In this document: positions 36,701 to 47,618 of the stretch, piece by piece | Position numbering within the stretch: the stretch's first letter is position 1 | How the letters are laid out: every line of letters begins with the position of its first letter | Assembly (NCBI GenBank): GCA_963082875.1 | Contig: OY720103.1 | Span: 4,092,001 to 4,156,000 of the forward strand | Origin: Corella eumyota | Lineage: Eukaryota; Chordata; Ascidiacea; Phlebobranchia; Corellidae | Length of the DNA stretch: 64,000 bases | Direction of reading: 5' to 3' | Program-made: the position numbers and the translations under genes | The notes under the pieces: generated by a model | What the model was told of the DNA's origin: nothing | The model's input: the letters and a program-made list of their open reading frames with translations, nothing else | The model's database searches: none

Positions 36701-38567
36701 AGAAATAGTTGCACCGCATGAGCTTGGGGCAGCACTAATAACGTTAACAAGACTCAGATTAAAACCACATGTTCCTAATTTAGGGTCCTGCAGGTCGAGA
36801 TATTGTGCAGCACAATAGTTAACACTAAACACAAATAACATAAAGTAAAAATTAATGTTTTGTTACTAGTTTCAAAACAATAACCTTGAATTTTAAAATT
36901 TGCTTTTTTAGATTTTCTTGATTTAGTTTAAATGAAAATTTATTGCCCATCCCTAGTCTCCCCCCCCAGTCTCAAGTTAACTTTGGCAGTTTGGGATATT
37001 ATAGATTATATTTACCTGATAATTTCCCTACTGATTAAAAATTGGCTTAGCAAGAGTTTATAAAGTTTAAAGGATATTACTCAAGAGCATTACAGCACAA
37101 GGGCAGTAAAGATCAACCACGAGATCTTTTGTAGTAAAGAAAAGTGTTCTGAGTACTATACCACGCTGTCAATAATATAAAAAAAAAACACTTACGATAC
37201 CGCAAGATCACTCTCTCCGCATAAGTATCTTGTTCCAAGAAAAGTTGTATAGGAAGAATTTAGCGGAACAGGTGATTCAGGTATTTCAGGAACCTCCATC
37301 ACGGCAGGACAATCAGCAACTTAATTAATTCACAAAAAAACTATCAAAACCAGCAGGCAAATTATAATCTATAATATCCCAACCTGATAAGGGCAACCCG
37401 AGACTGGGTCGAAGTAACTGGTGTTACTCTATCGAGGATAAAAATATTTACAAAAAGAAAGATGAAAATAAAAAAGAAAAATGTTATAAGCAACTAACCT
37501 CGTTTCTGACAAATAAAACTGTTTTGTGACAAACAAGAAATTAGTTGCCATTCGATATCGTCCCCAGAAAATTGAATTACAGCGCACATGCCAATAGGAG
37601 AAACACCACTTATAGAACTGCTTATATAAGGAGCGCCCATTCCATTAAAAGTAGTTGGATTGCCAGGATCAAAACAAGAGCTAGTATTAAGACAACTGGC
37701 TGCAACCTCATCCTGGAATTCTTGCACATAGTGTGGGCCTTCAGTGTTTAAAGCACAAAAATCAGAATTAGCTGGATCAGAGCAATTGACCATTCCTGTT
37801 GGTGGAAATTGGCTACGGAGCATATCAAGAATGCTAAAAACACTTCCAGTTGTAAAACTAATCAAAAACTCTCGGCTTTCCAGCGTCCCTAGCGCAGCAT
37901 CCTTCAGAAAATTCTCTAGTGGCGCACCTGTCACTACAACCAGTTCTCCTCCGTATCGATCACAGTACAACGCTGCCCCAAATGGATCCATTCGTTCTTC
38001 CACAAAAAGATAAACATTGTCACCATAGCGCAATTCTACGAAAAAAAAACAATAATTTTTTTGTTTTTCGAGTTGTTTTCGACATTGCTCAAGGTTTCTA
38101 CACAAAATCTTAAGCCATATCTTAAAAACAACTAATAACCCTAACACCTTATTCGTTTTAAATCAGTATTTTTTAACGAAAACGTTTTTGATTAACTGGA
38201 AGGTTTTAACATGCTTGTCAGCAACACATTTTATATTTCACGCGCTTGTAAAGAGTTTCCCTATAATAAAAAACTTTTAATTATTGTAAAATTTGTCCTC
38301 GAATTAAAAATTAAACTCAACCTAGTTAAAGTAGAAATTTATGTAAAAGTCCTGTTATTTTAACTTACCCACTCCTCCCAAATATCCAGAAACGGGTCCT
38401 AAACAGTAATAAGAATAAATTTAACGTTAAAAGAGTTAAACTAACTTGATATTTAGGCCTAACGTAAAACGAAATTAAGATAACTACTCACGAGGCTGCG
38501 AAAGCACGTTATTCACATTTAACAGTAAAATAGTGCATCCTAATATCACATTTAAGTGTAATATCAT
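33783..38567 (-). CDS. Type I membrane protein: C-type-lectin-like, ZP and EGF domains
   Basis: Twelve exons: 38567-38492, 38398-38369, 38035-37499, 37319-37196, 36824-36701, 36549-36377, 36174-36003, 35574-35504, 35209-35041, 34881-34756, 34419-34305, 33982-33783; 638 residues. In order: signal peptide (MILHLNVILGCTILLLNVNN), a C-type-lectin-like domain in one exon (about 36-214; AALYCDRYGGELVVV at the start, WQLISCLSQNSFICQ at the end), a ZP module (about 215-492; FALDYDCFCSG and LIFVTCEMRVC contexts), a furin-type site RNKR (498-501), one EGF domain (about 535-572; GGCSHTC, ECSCP), a membrane helix (about 590-608) and a short basic cytoplasmic tail. ZP modules polymerise into extracellular filaments after furin-type cleavage releases them. 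Here the EGF lies after the site, so it would stay on the membrane stub. Inferred role: extracellular matrix, egg coat or gut/tunic surface. No precise orthologue recognised. Confidence 0.86.
34466..34600 (+). mobile_element. Degenerate SINE head fragment
   Basis: A GTGTGGTGAAGTAGG head and a body segment (CTATAGTGCCCTTGAGAAATG) match the family order, but the B box is eroded. It lies in an intron of the ZP-domain gene. Confidence 0.55.
35265..35425 (-). mobile_element. tRNA-derived SINE, internally deleted
   Basis: On the minus strand the element begins GGCAGCGTAGTGTAGTGG and ends in the AT-rich ATAAAGATATATAC tail. Most of the tRNA-like head beyond the A box and part of the body are missing. 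It lies in an intron of the ZP-domain gene. Confidence 0.75.
35703..35980 (+). mobile_element. tRNA-derived SINE, near full length
   Basis: The A-box region TGGTGTAGTGGTAGGAAC, a B-box-like GTTCAATCCC, the body and the ATAAAAATATATA tail are all present. It lies in an intron of the ZP-domain gene. Confidence 0.82.
36961..37172 (-). mobile_element. Diverged tRNA-derived SINE
   Basis: The body segments (GGGATATTATAG, CTCAAGAGCATTACAGCAC) and the inverted head ending near 37170 (TATACCACGCTGTC) match the family in reverse orientation. The copy is diverged. Confidence 0.65.
37350..37452 (+). mobile_element. SINE 3' fragment
   Basis: Only the body end and tail are present (GGGCAACCCGAGACTGGGTC, GAAGTAACTGGTGTTACTC, GAGGATAAAAATATT). 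The tRNA-like head is missing. Confidence 0.7.
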
Positions 38568-38998
38568 CTTGAATAAACTTATAAACCAAAAATTAAAATA
38601 ATAAACCAAAATTATAAAGACCCTCGCTTGTATGAAACGCTGCAAATATAGTATGTAACTTACGCAGTTTTATTTGCGTTTGGGTATCTGTATATTAAAA
38701 CAAAATGTATATCTAATCTGTTGCATTAACGTAAATTAGTTGCCTTCCACAAACGGAAATAATAAAAAGATGGAACAATAGCTGTTATTAAAGAATTATT
38801 CATCGTTATAGCGCATAGTTATCGACATCTAAACACGATAAATAATAAAATAACTTAGATATTATGCAATAAAAGTTATTGCAAATTTTTACCTAATTTT
38901 AAGAACAAAAAAAATAAATTTGAAGCATACTAAATCATGATTGCAACTTGAAATATAAATGACAACGTTCCAAAAATACAAATATATATAAATACATA

Positions 38999-41900
38999 TC
39001 ATTTAAACACAAATTTAACATTTTTAAATTTATCTAACAAAGAATTGTCACATGCAGTAATTGAAATTGGATTTTCCTTTAATTGAACAGAAGTCAAACT
39101 TAGACAAGATGACAAACATAGAAGATTGTCCACTGATTTTATTTCTAAACGAATAAAAATATAATTTTAAAATAGTATATGTTTAAGAGATTTTTTTTTA
39201 AATACTGCATATAAAATTTAATTACCATTATTATTTAGATTCACTTTTGATAGTTGTTTTAAATTACTGAGCCCTTCAATTTCAGTAATTTCGTTTTGCT
39301 GGGCATCTAAATCCTGCAAAAAAAAAATTATATTTAAATAAAAATACTAACATAAGCTTTAATTTTATGCTAGATAAATTAAAGTGTAATTACCAACCTG
39401 TAGACATATTAGTAAATGCAAAGATTTTGGCAATTTATGTAACTCGTTGTTCGCAATATTTAAATAAGTAATTGTTGTCATATATTCCACATAACAGATT
39501 CTGGTTAGATTCTGAAAAAGAAGAATTTGAATTAGTAAATAACACCTGCAACAACCCGGCAGTGTTGCGTAGTGGTAAGAACCCTCGCTACACCACCATG
39601 AGGTTGTGGGTTCAATTTACACTGCTCTTATAATGTATCGCCCTTAGGTAAGGTGTTATAAACGAGCCAGTCATTAATTAGCAGCATAATTTCCAGGCAA
39701 TTATAATCTATATAATATCCCAAACTGCTAAAAGGCAACTCTGGGTCAGGGTAACTGATGTTACTCTATGTTAGGTCGCACATTTAACTTTCCCACATCG
39801 AGGATAAAAGTATACATAAAAAGATCCAATGAAGACAAAACTATTGTTTTTTTTCCTATTTTTAACATTAAAATACTGACATTTCCATGTAAATCTATTC
39901 TTCTAGAAGTAACATCATATTTTGCAAGATAATCGCCAATCATGTATTTACTTAATAGGTCCTGATAATAGCGTTTTCTTCTACTGTCGATAGTTTGTAA
40001 GTCATTTAATAACTGGCAAACTTCTTGTGAATATTTAGAAGGACTTATTGACCTCATTAGAAGCACAAGGGTAAGAACAACCCCTATATACAAAGTGAAA
40101 GTTAGTTGGCCCAAATTTACAAATATAAAAATTTTAAAAAAATAAATAAAAATTTTATATACTTAATATCTAATAAAAATCATAACCAAAGTAGAACTAA
40201 AGTAAGTAAAATATATTGCCAGATAAATAGGACTTTAAAAAATGTTAAAAAATTGTTTTTAACAATTAAAAACTTACATTTATTTCCAGGTTCTAACTCA
40301 TTCAACTCTTGGCAAGAATATAATTCGTCTTTAAGGACAGAAAGTTTAGCAGCACTTGACGTTTCATTAAAAGTTTTGCAACTTATCTCCGAGACAAAAA
40401 AGCCTTCATTGTCATTCTCAGATAACTCACAACTTAAATCTTCATCTAAAATAACAGATATTTTGACAGGACCACTGGGCAACTCTTGATTTAGATGAAA
40501 AGTCTAAAATTTAAAAAAATTATAAAGGGTAATTTTAGCATGTGTTTTTATGTAAATAATAGATTGGGTGTTAAAAATTAAAAAAAATGTAAAATATGAT
40601 AAGTCTTTTTAAATACTGATAACATGTTTTAATTTTATCTTATTTTATTGCATTTTTAGGGTAAGTCGACTTTACAACTCTAACATAGAGCAACATAACT
40701 CATTAGAAACCATACCCAGTCTTGAGCTGACTTTGACAATTTAATATATATATATTGAATTTTAATTTTATTTGCCTGATGATTAAATTTCTGATTAGTT
40801 TTTTTCAGCAGGAGTTTATGCCGTTTATAGCGCTTTTCTTAAAAACTTTGTAGTTTGGAAGCAGTGAGGTTATATACACTAAAGCTGCAAAGAATCAAAA
40901 CTTCTGCATACCCACAATTGAGCATATCTATCAGTTGTTAAACTTTTCCACTCTCCCTTCTGTTCTTTGTCATTGACTATCACACTTAAACTGTCACAAC
41001 TCTTAACCTACAGATAACAAAACGGATTTAAAACTAAATAAACTGTTGCACATTTAAAAGATCTTTTACAAAATTTTAAGTGGTTTCATATATATATACA
41101 GTTGGCCTAATTAACATTAATTTAAATTGACTTAGATATGTAATTACATCTGTAGCATTTCTAAATGTGCATGTAACTTGTGAATTGTTTCTGGAAACTT
41201 GTAATGACAAGATTGACTGCTTGCTAACACCTGCAATATACAAAATATCAAACTCAGAAAATTTTCTTTAAAAGATATAAACTACATATTATTAAAATAG
41301 GATTTTTTTTAAGTATGCCAAAAAATGCTTTTACCTCTTCCTAGTAGCCAGCGATGATAGAGCCATGCACTTTGATCATTAGGATCGGTAAAGAAAGCAT
41401 TCTGAACCAATTCTAGCTCTAAAAACAACACATTTAAGTATTTAAATTCAAATTTACATACTGCAGAAAACTATGTACTATATTTCATTGTGCTTAACCC
41501 TAACCCATACACTTAACCAGTAAATTAACAATAAATGTACACATCTGTAAGTTGCATAGTACATTTTTTTATATATTTATTCATTCTCGATAGAGTAACA
41601 TTAGTTACCTTAAAACAGTCTTGAGTGGCCTTTGGTAGCTTGAGATATTATAGATTATAATTGACATATAATTAAACTGCTGCTTAAATGTTAGTTCAAC
41701 AGAAATTCATACTAATTATATCGTCTAACTTAAAAATGCTACAGCATGACAGCATAGGGGATCAAACCATGGACCTCATGTAGTGAAGCCAAGTGTTCTA
41801 ACCACTACATCATGCTGCTGGTTTAATTTAAATTACAAAAAGATTTAGGTACAAATTTCACCTTCTAATAATTTCTTTTCTTCTATTCTACTCGAGTCTT

Positions 41901-43708
41901 GGGGGTCAGGAAAACAATTTGGAAGTAGTTTGCTTCTGTAATGCCACGAAGAATAGTTGGAAAAATTACTTGCAATCAACTTGTTGGTAAATGATAATTC
42001 ATGATCTGATGTTACTTCAGAGTTGGATACAACAAATCTTCTGTAATCCCAGCAGTGGACTAATACAAAATTTTTAATTTAAAACATAACTTAATTAAAA
42101 TAAAGTCTATTTATACTAAAAAAATTACTAAAATTTATACATAAAAAAGAGATCTTATACATTAAGAATTTAAGGAATATACAATTAAATTGGGTTAGTT
42201 TTTTAAATATTTATTTATCCTCTATATGGAAAGGTTAACTTTATGACTTAAACATAGAGTAACATTTGTTTCTCCAGTCCAGTCTTAAGTTGCCAGTGGC
42301 AGTTTGGGGGATTATCTATCATTATGGAGATAATTAACAGAAGTAAATAGCACCAACTTAAAAGGGTTCTATAAAATGAGAGCAGTGGGAATTGAACCCA
42401 GGCCCTTGTTTAGTGAAACCAAGTGTTCTGATGACTACATCATGTTGCTGGCAGTTAATATATATATACAACTTACAATTTCTATCATCGAATTGTAAAA
42501 ATAAGTCACAAAGATGAAGTTCATTTTTCCAATCTGGATCTTCCATATTAAGAACAACAAACCCTCTGTTAAAATAACATCATTACTTTTTTTTTGTATA
42601 TATCTTTATCCTCAATGTGGGAAAGTTGAATGCGCGACTTAAACATAGAGTAACATCAGTTACCCAGACCCAGTCTTGAGTTGCCTGTGGCAGTTTGGGA
42701 TATTATAGATTATAATTGCCGAATAATTATACTGCTGATTAAGTGCTGGCTCAGCAGGAGTTCATACCGTTTATAGCACCTTACTCAAGGGCGTTACATC
42801 ATGATTGCAGTGGGAATTGAACTCACAACCCCATGTGTGGTGTAGTAAGCATTCTTACCACTACACCATGCTGCCGGTTTTAGTTGTTATAATGATGTTA
42901 TAATGACATAAGTTGTTATAATGATTTTAATTATTAAAACACAAAATTCTATTGAAATCTTGTCTATTTATACCTTTGATTCCAACAGCCATAAGATTTT
43001 GGATTATTTCTCAGGCAAGATTCGACCAAAGATAATTCTTCTTTCATTAAATTATCAAACTCATCAGCAGATCTAGATTAAGAAAAATGTGAATTTTTCA
43101 ACCACTAATAAAAAACCTACCCTAATCTCCAACTTTTTAAATCCAACACCTTGACTATTTTAGCAAGTCAAACAATTTTAAAATTTATTTATTTTAAATA
43201 CTGGTCTTTAATATAAACACCTACTTTTCTTTTTTCAAGTGAAGAATTGCTCTTTTTCTGTAATTCCACATTGTAGTGTAATCCGAATTGTTTGTTAGAA
43301 TTTCCCTTGTAATGTAGAGTCCTTTATCATCATATTTTTTGTTTAAAATCTTAATAAAATATAAAATTTTAATACAAATTCATAGCACCTTACTCAATGG
43401 TCCTGCGACATGGGAGCATTGGGAATCGAACCCGGGCCTCATGTGGTGAAGCCAAGTTTAAAACAATTATTTGTTTACCTTTTTAAATGCACTGTCTACT
43501 GCTCCACGAAACAGTTTTAATTTCTTTTCACGTTTAATTCTCTTTTCTTCATCTTGCTCTGCTGTTGTTTTAACTTTTAACCTTCCGTGCTGTAAAAATA
43601 AACATCCAAACTGATTTTTCGTTAAGAAAGATTTTAACATAATTTAGGTTAACTTGAACCTAAGTTAACTTGAAGCTTTAAAATAGAAAATTTTTACATA
43701 CTTACCAT
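38999..43708 (-). CDS. RABGGTA: Rab geranylgeranyltransferase alpha subunit
   Basis: Fourteen coding exons: 43708-43706, 43589-43479, 43349-43225, 43072-42974, 42565-42477, 42059-41862, 41418-41335, 41230-41148, 41007-40912, 40503-40278, 40083-39881, 39511-39398, 39313-39226, 39144-38999; 554 residues (human about 567). The N-terminus [13 protein letters not shown] is nearly identical to the family. PPTA repeats follow ([50 protein letters not shown]), then an Ig-like insert region, the conserved block [15 protein letters not shown], and C-terminal leucine-rich repeats ([13 protein letters not shown]). The enzyme, with the beta subunit and REP, attaches geranylgeranyl groups to Rab GTPases in the cytosol. 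The first coding exon contains only the ATG. Several introns contain SINE copies. About 720 bp separates it from the divergently transcribed protease gene. Confidence 0.95.
39555..39820 (+). mobile_element. tRNA-derived SINE in RABGGTA intron
   Basis: Head (GGCAGTGTTGCGTAGTGG, GGGTTCAATTTACACTG), body and tail (CACATCGAGGATAAAAGTAT) are all recognisable. Confidence 0.8.
40659..40880 (-). mobile_element. Highly diverged SINE in RABGGTA intron
   Basis: The CCCAGTCTTGAGCTGACTT, CAGCAGGAGTTTATGCCG and ATAGCGCTTTTCTTAA segments follow the inverted SINE order. The tRNA-like head is barely recognisable. Confidence 0.55.
41571..41824 (-). mobile_element. tRNA-derived SINE in RABGGTA intron
   Basis: An inverted copy whose head ends near 41822 (CACTACATCATGCTGCTGG), with body and tail (TCATTCTCGATAGAGTAAC) present. 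It is moderately diverged. Confidence 0.75.
42211..42457 (-). mobile_element. tRNA-derived SINE in RABGGTA intron
   Basis: An inverted copy with inverted B box (GGGAATTGAACCC), head end (ACTACATCATGTTGCTGGC) and tail (TTATCCTCTATATGGAAAGG). Confidence 0.75.
42595..42877 (-). mobile_element. tRNA-derived SINE, near full length, in RABGGTA intron
   Basis: The best inverted copy: tail (TATCTTTATCCTCAATGTGG), complete body, inverted B box (GGGAATTGAAC) and A-box region (CTTACCACTACACCATGC) ending in GCTGCCGG. It is close in sequence to the copy at 9983-10274. Confidence 0.85.
43379..43457 (-). mobile_element. SINE head fragment in RABGGTA intron
   Basis: A fragment with inverted B box (GGGAATCGAACCC) and adjoining body (CACCTTACTCAATGGTCC). 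The remainder is missing. Confidence 0.6.
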
Positions 43709-44427
43709 TTTAGAGTCTATTATAGTCTTCTAAAACAAACAAAACAGTTCTAGTAAACATAGGTTGGTCGTTTTAGCTGATTTAAAACATTACATTTTGA
43801 CTTAACTGTAAGTGAACATATGCATGTGTCTACAATCATACATACCATGATAGGTATACTAGTGTACGCATGACCAATTAAAAAAATATTGGTATTTTAT
43901 TTTTTGTCTTAACATGCAATTTGCCAGTTATATTAGCATCAAATTTTAAATAATTGATTATTTTATTATTTTAACTACATTCAAAGCCTTGAATGCAAAG
44001 ATTGAAGTGCACATTGTCACTAGTATACACAATGCACACGGTGCTGAAAGGGTGTACAATGCGGACCATAGACTTTAAAGAAAACCATGTCTATTAATAT
44101 CTAATACATGATCTTAAAGTAAAATGTTATCATTGAATTTGCTACATTATTGGTCAAAGTGAAACGGATAGACTTGTTGGTTTAATAAACAAGCACATTT
44201 TAACAAACAAACGCCTACTCACGACATCAAGCATTTGACTGACATTGACGCACTCTTCCCTTTCTTGCTGTCTTAAATTGGTTTATATTTCATTTTAAAC
44301 TACGTGGAAGTCTTTATCAGCAAAATTTTAACCTTAGGTGGTTCTTTAAATCAAGGAAACTAATATATAAATATAAAATATTAGGATGTAAGGTTATTTG
44401 ACTTAAACTTGAACGAACGACAACGAC
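43709..44427. promoter_or_regulatory. Divergent intergenic region between RABGGTA and the protease gene
   Basis: This 0.7-kb region separates two outward-facing genes, so it must hold both promoters. I saw no clear TATA box or mobile element. Confidence 0.45.
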
Positions 44428-47348
44428 ATGAAATACATTGGGTTTTTTCTTGCAATTTTTAGTTTCAGTTTGCTTGGAAAGACACATGGTAAAGTTTTTA
44501 ACCCTTTTAAAGCATGTTTAAAGATATAATATATCTTTTATTATCAAATGCCTTTTATCGTTAGAATTTATAAAAGATGAAGTTAAAGATATTTCAGTGT
44601 TGGAGGTATTAAACGATTTGGAAAATTCTCTAAACAGCGAAGGTAAATCTTATTTTAACAGTCGGTTATGTGTATTATTAATATTTAGAATCATTTATTC
44701 AACAATTTTATGCAATAAGTTTAATTTACAGATGAACAACGACCGATAAAGGGAAATCTATGGACAAAACTGATGGTTGGCGAGAAAATCTTAATTCCCT
44801 ACGAAGCAAGCAATAAGATGAGTAAGAAACAACATTTCTAACCTAAAAAGCCAAATTACTCCAAGCAAAAATAACCTTAATGTAACTTAAAGCAAAGTTA
44901 AATTATATTTAGAACACAGTGCAGCAATGATAACACTTATAACGGCCATGGATGAGTTTAGACGAAAAACTTGTGTATTGTTTTTAACAAGAGATCCAAA
45001 CCAACATAAAGATTATATTTTCTTTGATATTGGAAGAAAATGTTCGACTTGGATTGGAAGAAAAGGCGGAAAACAATTGGTGATAAACAGTTAACTAAAT
45101 ATGTTTTTGACCTAAAAAATAAGTATTTATGAATGTAAATTTGTTTGTTGCATACTTTAGTTTTTGGTCGGAGGAAAATGTTTAAAGAAGGAAACTCTTC
45201 TTGGAAATATGCTGATGTTTACACTTGGATTTGGAAAACCTCATCAATCAGAAGCTCTAATCATCGGTTTAAACATTTGTTTGCCTAGATAATAGTAGTA
45301 GTATCCTCATTCTGCCTAAACCAAAACGATGTATATACATTTACTTTAAATTTTTAGAAACGGATGACAATTTTGACGAAAAAGCGCATTTGATTCAGAT
45401 AACAGAGTTTGAAGCAAATTACAAAACAAAGTGAGTACACATCTTACCTACACAACATTTTGCAACTGTAAATTAAACTTTCTTGTTGCAGTTCTGATGG
45501 AAATGAGAAATCGCTATCAACAATCGATGTAGAAATAGTAAACCGAGCTTACCGATGTAGAAAAACAGGTATGTATAAAAACACTTCAGTTTCATTTTAC
45601 TGCTAAAAGTGATAGTAAAAAAAACAACAACCAATTATTTAAAAGTAGCAACCACTGAGCAGCCACCATTTATGAACCAAACCTGCGGAAAACCATCGCC
45701 GAAAAGCACTAGCAGTTTTTTGCTTAAAATAGTCGGAGGTAAGCGCTAAGAAAACAACTATTATGACATTATCATAGAAAAAATGGATTCAAGCGTATCT
45801 AGGATTTGACAACTTCTTATTTTAACAGGTTCAGAAGTAAAACCGGGTAGTATACCATGGCAAGTTTCTATAAACATGAGATCGACTGGAATTTCATTTT
45901 GCGGCGGTTCTTTAATTAACAAATACTGGATCATCTCAGCAGCTCACTGCTTTAAATAGTAAGTTTCAATAGTTTACTATAACTTATTGGTTAAATGTAA
46001 TGTGTTAAATAAGCCCATTTTATAGTACCATCAACCCATCATATTACACTGGATATCTTGGCAAGCATCACAAGTACAAGTATGATGACACAGAGCGCCA
46101 AGTCTTCTTTAGCTTGATTATAAAACACGAGGGATACGACTCAAAAAGCAAAGCAGACGACATTGCTTTGTTAAAGGTTAGAAATATCAGCTTTAAAATC
46201 CTCATAGCTCTAAAGATTTTTTACTTTTTTTTGACACAAGTTATTTGCCACATATAGTAACAATACCTTCTTTAATTTAGTTGTTTTGTTTAGCTGGAAA
46301 AAGCAGTTACTTTTACCGACTACATTAAACCGATATGTCTTCCAGCCCATGGTCTAGATGTACCGGACTTTGGCTCGACTTTAACAGTATCAGGGTGGGG
46401 AGATACGCAGGGTATTCAAGTTTTATTATATTTAAAACCTACGCTCACAAAGTGGGACTTCTGTTAATATATTGGCGATTGATTATTTTCGACTTGCGTT
46501 GATATACAATTGATATCAGAGCAAACGATATTTACCTGCCCTACTTTCAAAAGCATGAACTTTAAATAAAGAACACACTATAATTGGTTTATATTACAGG
46601 TACAGGTGACAATTCTGTTTTGTTAAAAACGCAGGTCTATCTTATAATGTGGTTAACGTGTAAGAGAAATGAACCCACGGTCCTTGAAAATATGTTGTGC
46701 GCAGGTCATCCGAGAGGAGGCAAAGATTCTTGCACGGTAAATAACAGTTCGTAAATTAAGGGCTATCTATAAAATATACTAGATGGGCCGAATAAATCTA
46801 ACTTCAATTTCTATCATTCGAATTCGCGTGATCTATAGGCCAACCAAATGCATGTGATTCCGTATTTTTAGGCATGCCAGCGAAAAAGATACAGCACCTA
46901 ATAAACAAAATGTTGCTTATAATGCTTTAGGTAGCATACTTACGACCATTTTTTCAAATTAAGTACCATTTTAAATGTTGTAGGGAGACAGTGGTGGACC
47001 ACTTACTTACAAACAAGATGGAACATACAAGTTGGTTGGAATAGTGAGCTGGGGAAGAGAATGCGGAAAGGTTGACCATCCTGGAATTTACACGAATGTA
47101 AGTAGAATATAAATGCTCTTTTTTCTGTTTTAAACCTATTCTAGTCAGGCACCTAAAAAAGTCATGAATAAAAATAGTAATACATCCTTTCTTCTAAAAA
47201 ACGTAATTGATTTGTCATCTTAAAGTTTATAGAAGACAAATATTTAATGTAACTCTTACAACTTTTGATTAATTCCTGTATTGTTTGTTTTCTATATTAC
47301 CAGGTTGCCCTATACTTGGATTGGATAAATGAAAAGATGAAGCTATAA
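44428..47348 (+). CDS. Chimeric protease: degenerate astacin domain fused to trypsin-like serine protease
   Basis: Fourteen exons: 44428-44488, 44565-44642, 44732-44821, 44913-45079, 45161-45266, 45358-45430, 45492-45568, 45649-45738, 45829-45958, 46026-46176, 46294-46411, 46600-46736, 46984-47097, 47304-47348; 478 residues. Signal peptide, then an astacin-like (M12A) region at about 47-217: [37 protein letters not shown], and the typical end [15 protein letters not shown]. At the place of the zinc motif HExxHxxGxxH it reads [14 protein letters not shown], and the Met-turn stretch is missing, so zinc binding looks lost. A linker (NQTCGKPSP) leads to a complete S1 domain at about 245-478: activation site LLK/IVGG, His in SAAHC, Asp in ADDIALLK, Ser in GDSGGP, and Asp at the S1 pocket (KDSC), so cleavage after Lys/Arg is expected. 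The linker Cys probably tethers the pseudo-astacin part after activation. Secreted. Confidence 0.85.
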
Positions 47349-47618
47349 AACTATTCCATAACTTTTTTCAAATTTTTTTGTTCATTATTATCATTCTTAA
47401 CATAAAAAAAAGGTGATTTTTCGGCATTGATTAGTTTGCTACAGTCATGTGACATCATTTCAATAAACATTACGGTTCCTCATAAATTAGAACTAGTTAA
47501 ATAACACTTGATGATTTGAAAGTTATACACTAATTCTTCTACATGTAATTTGCCTTGGAAGGCTTTGGCATTAAGTTTAACATATAAGTTTAACATATAA
47601 GATTGACATTGATTAGCA

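Noticed and set aside
42595-42877. Possible tRNA on the minus strand
   Set aside because: Same SINE head as elsewhere.
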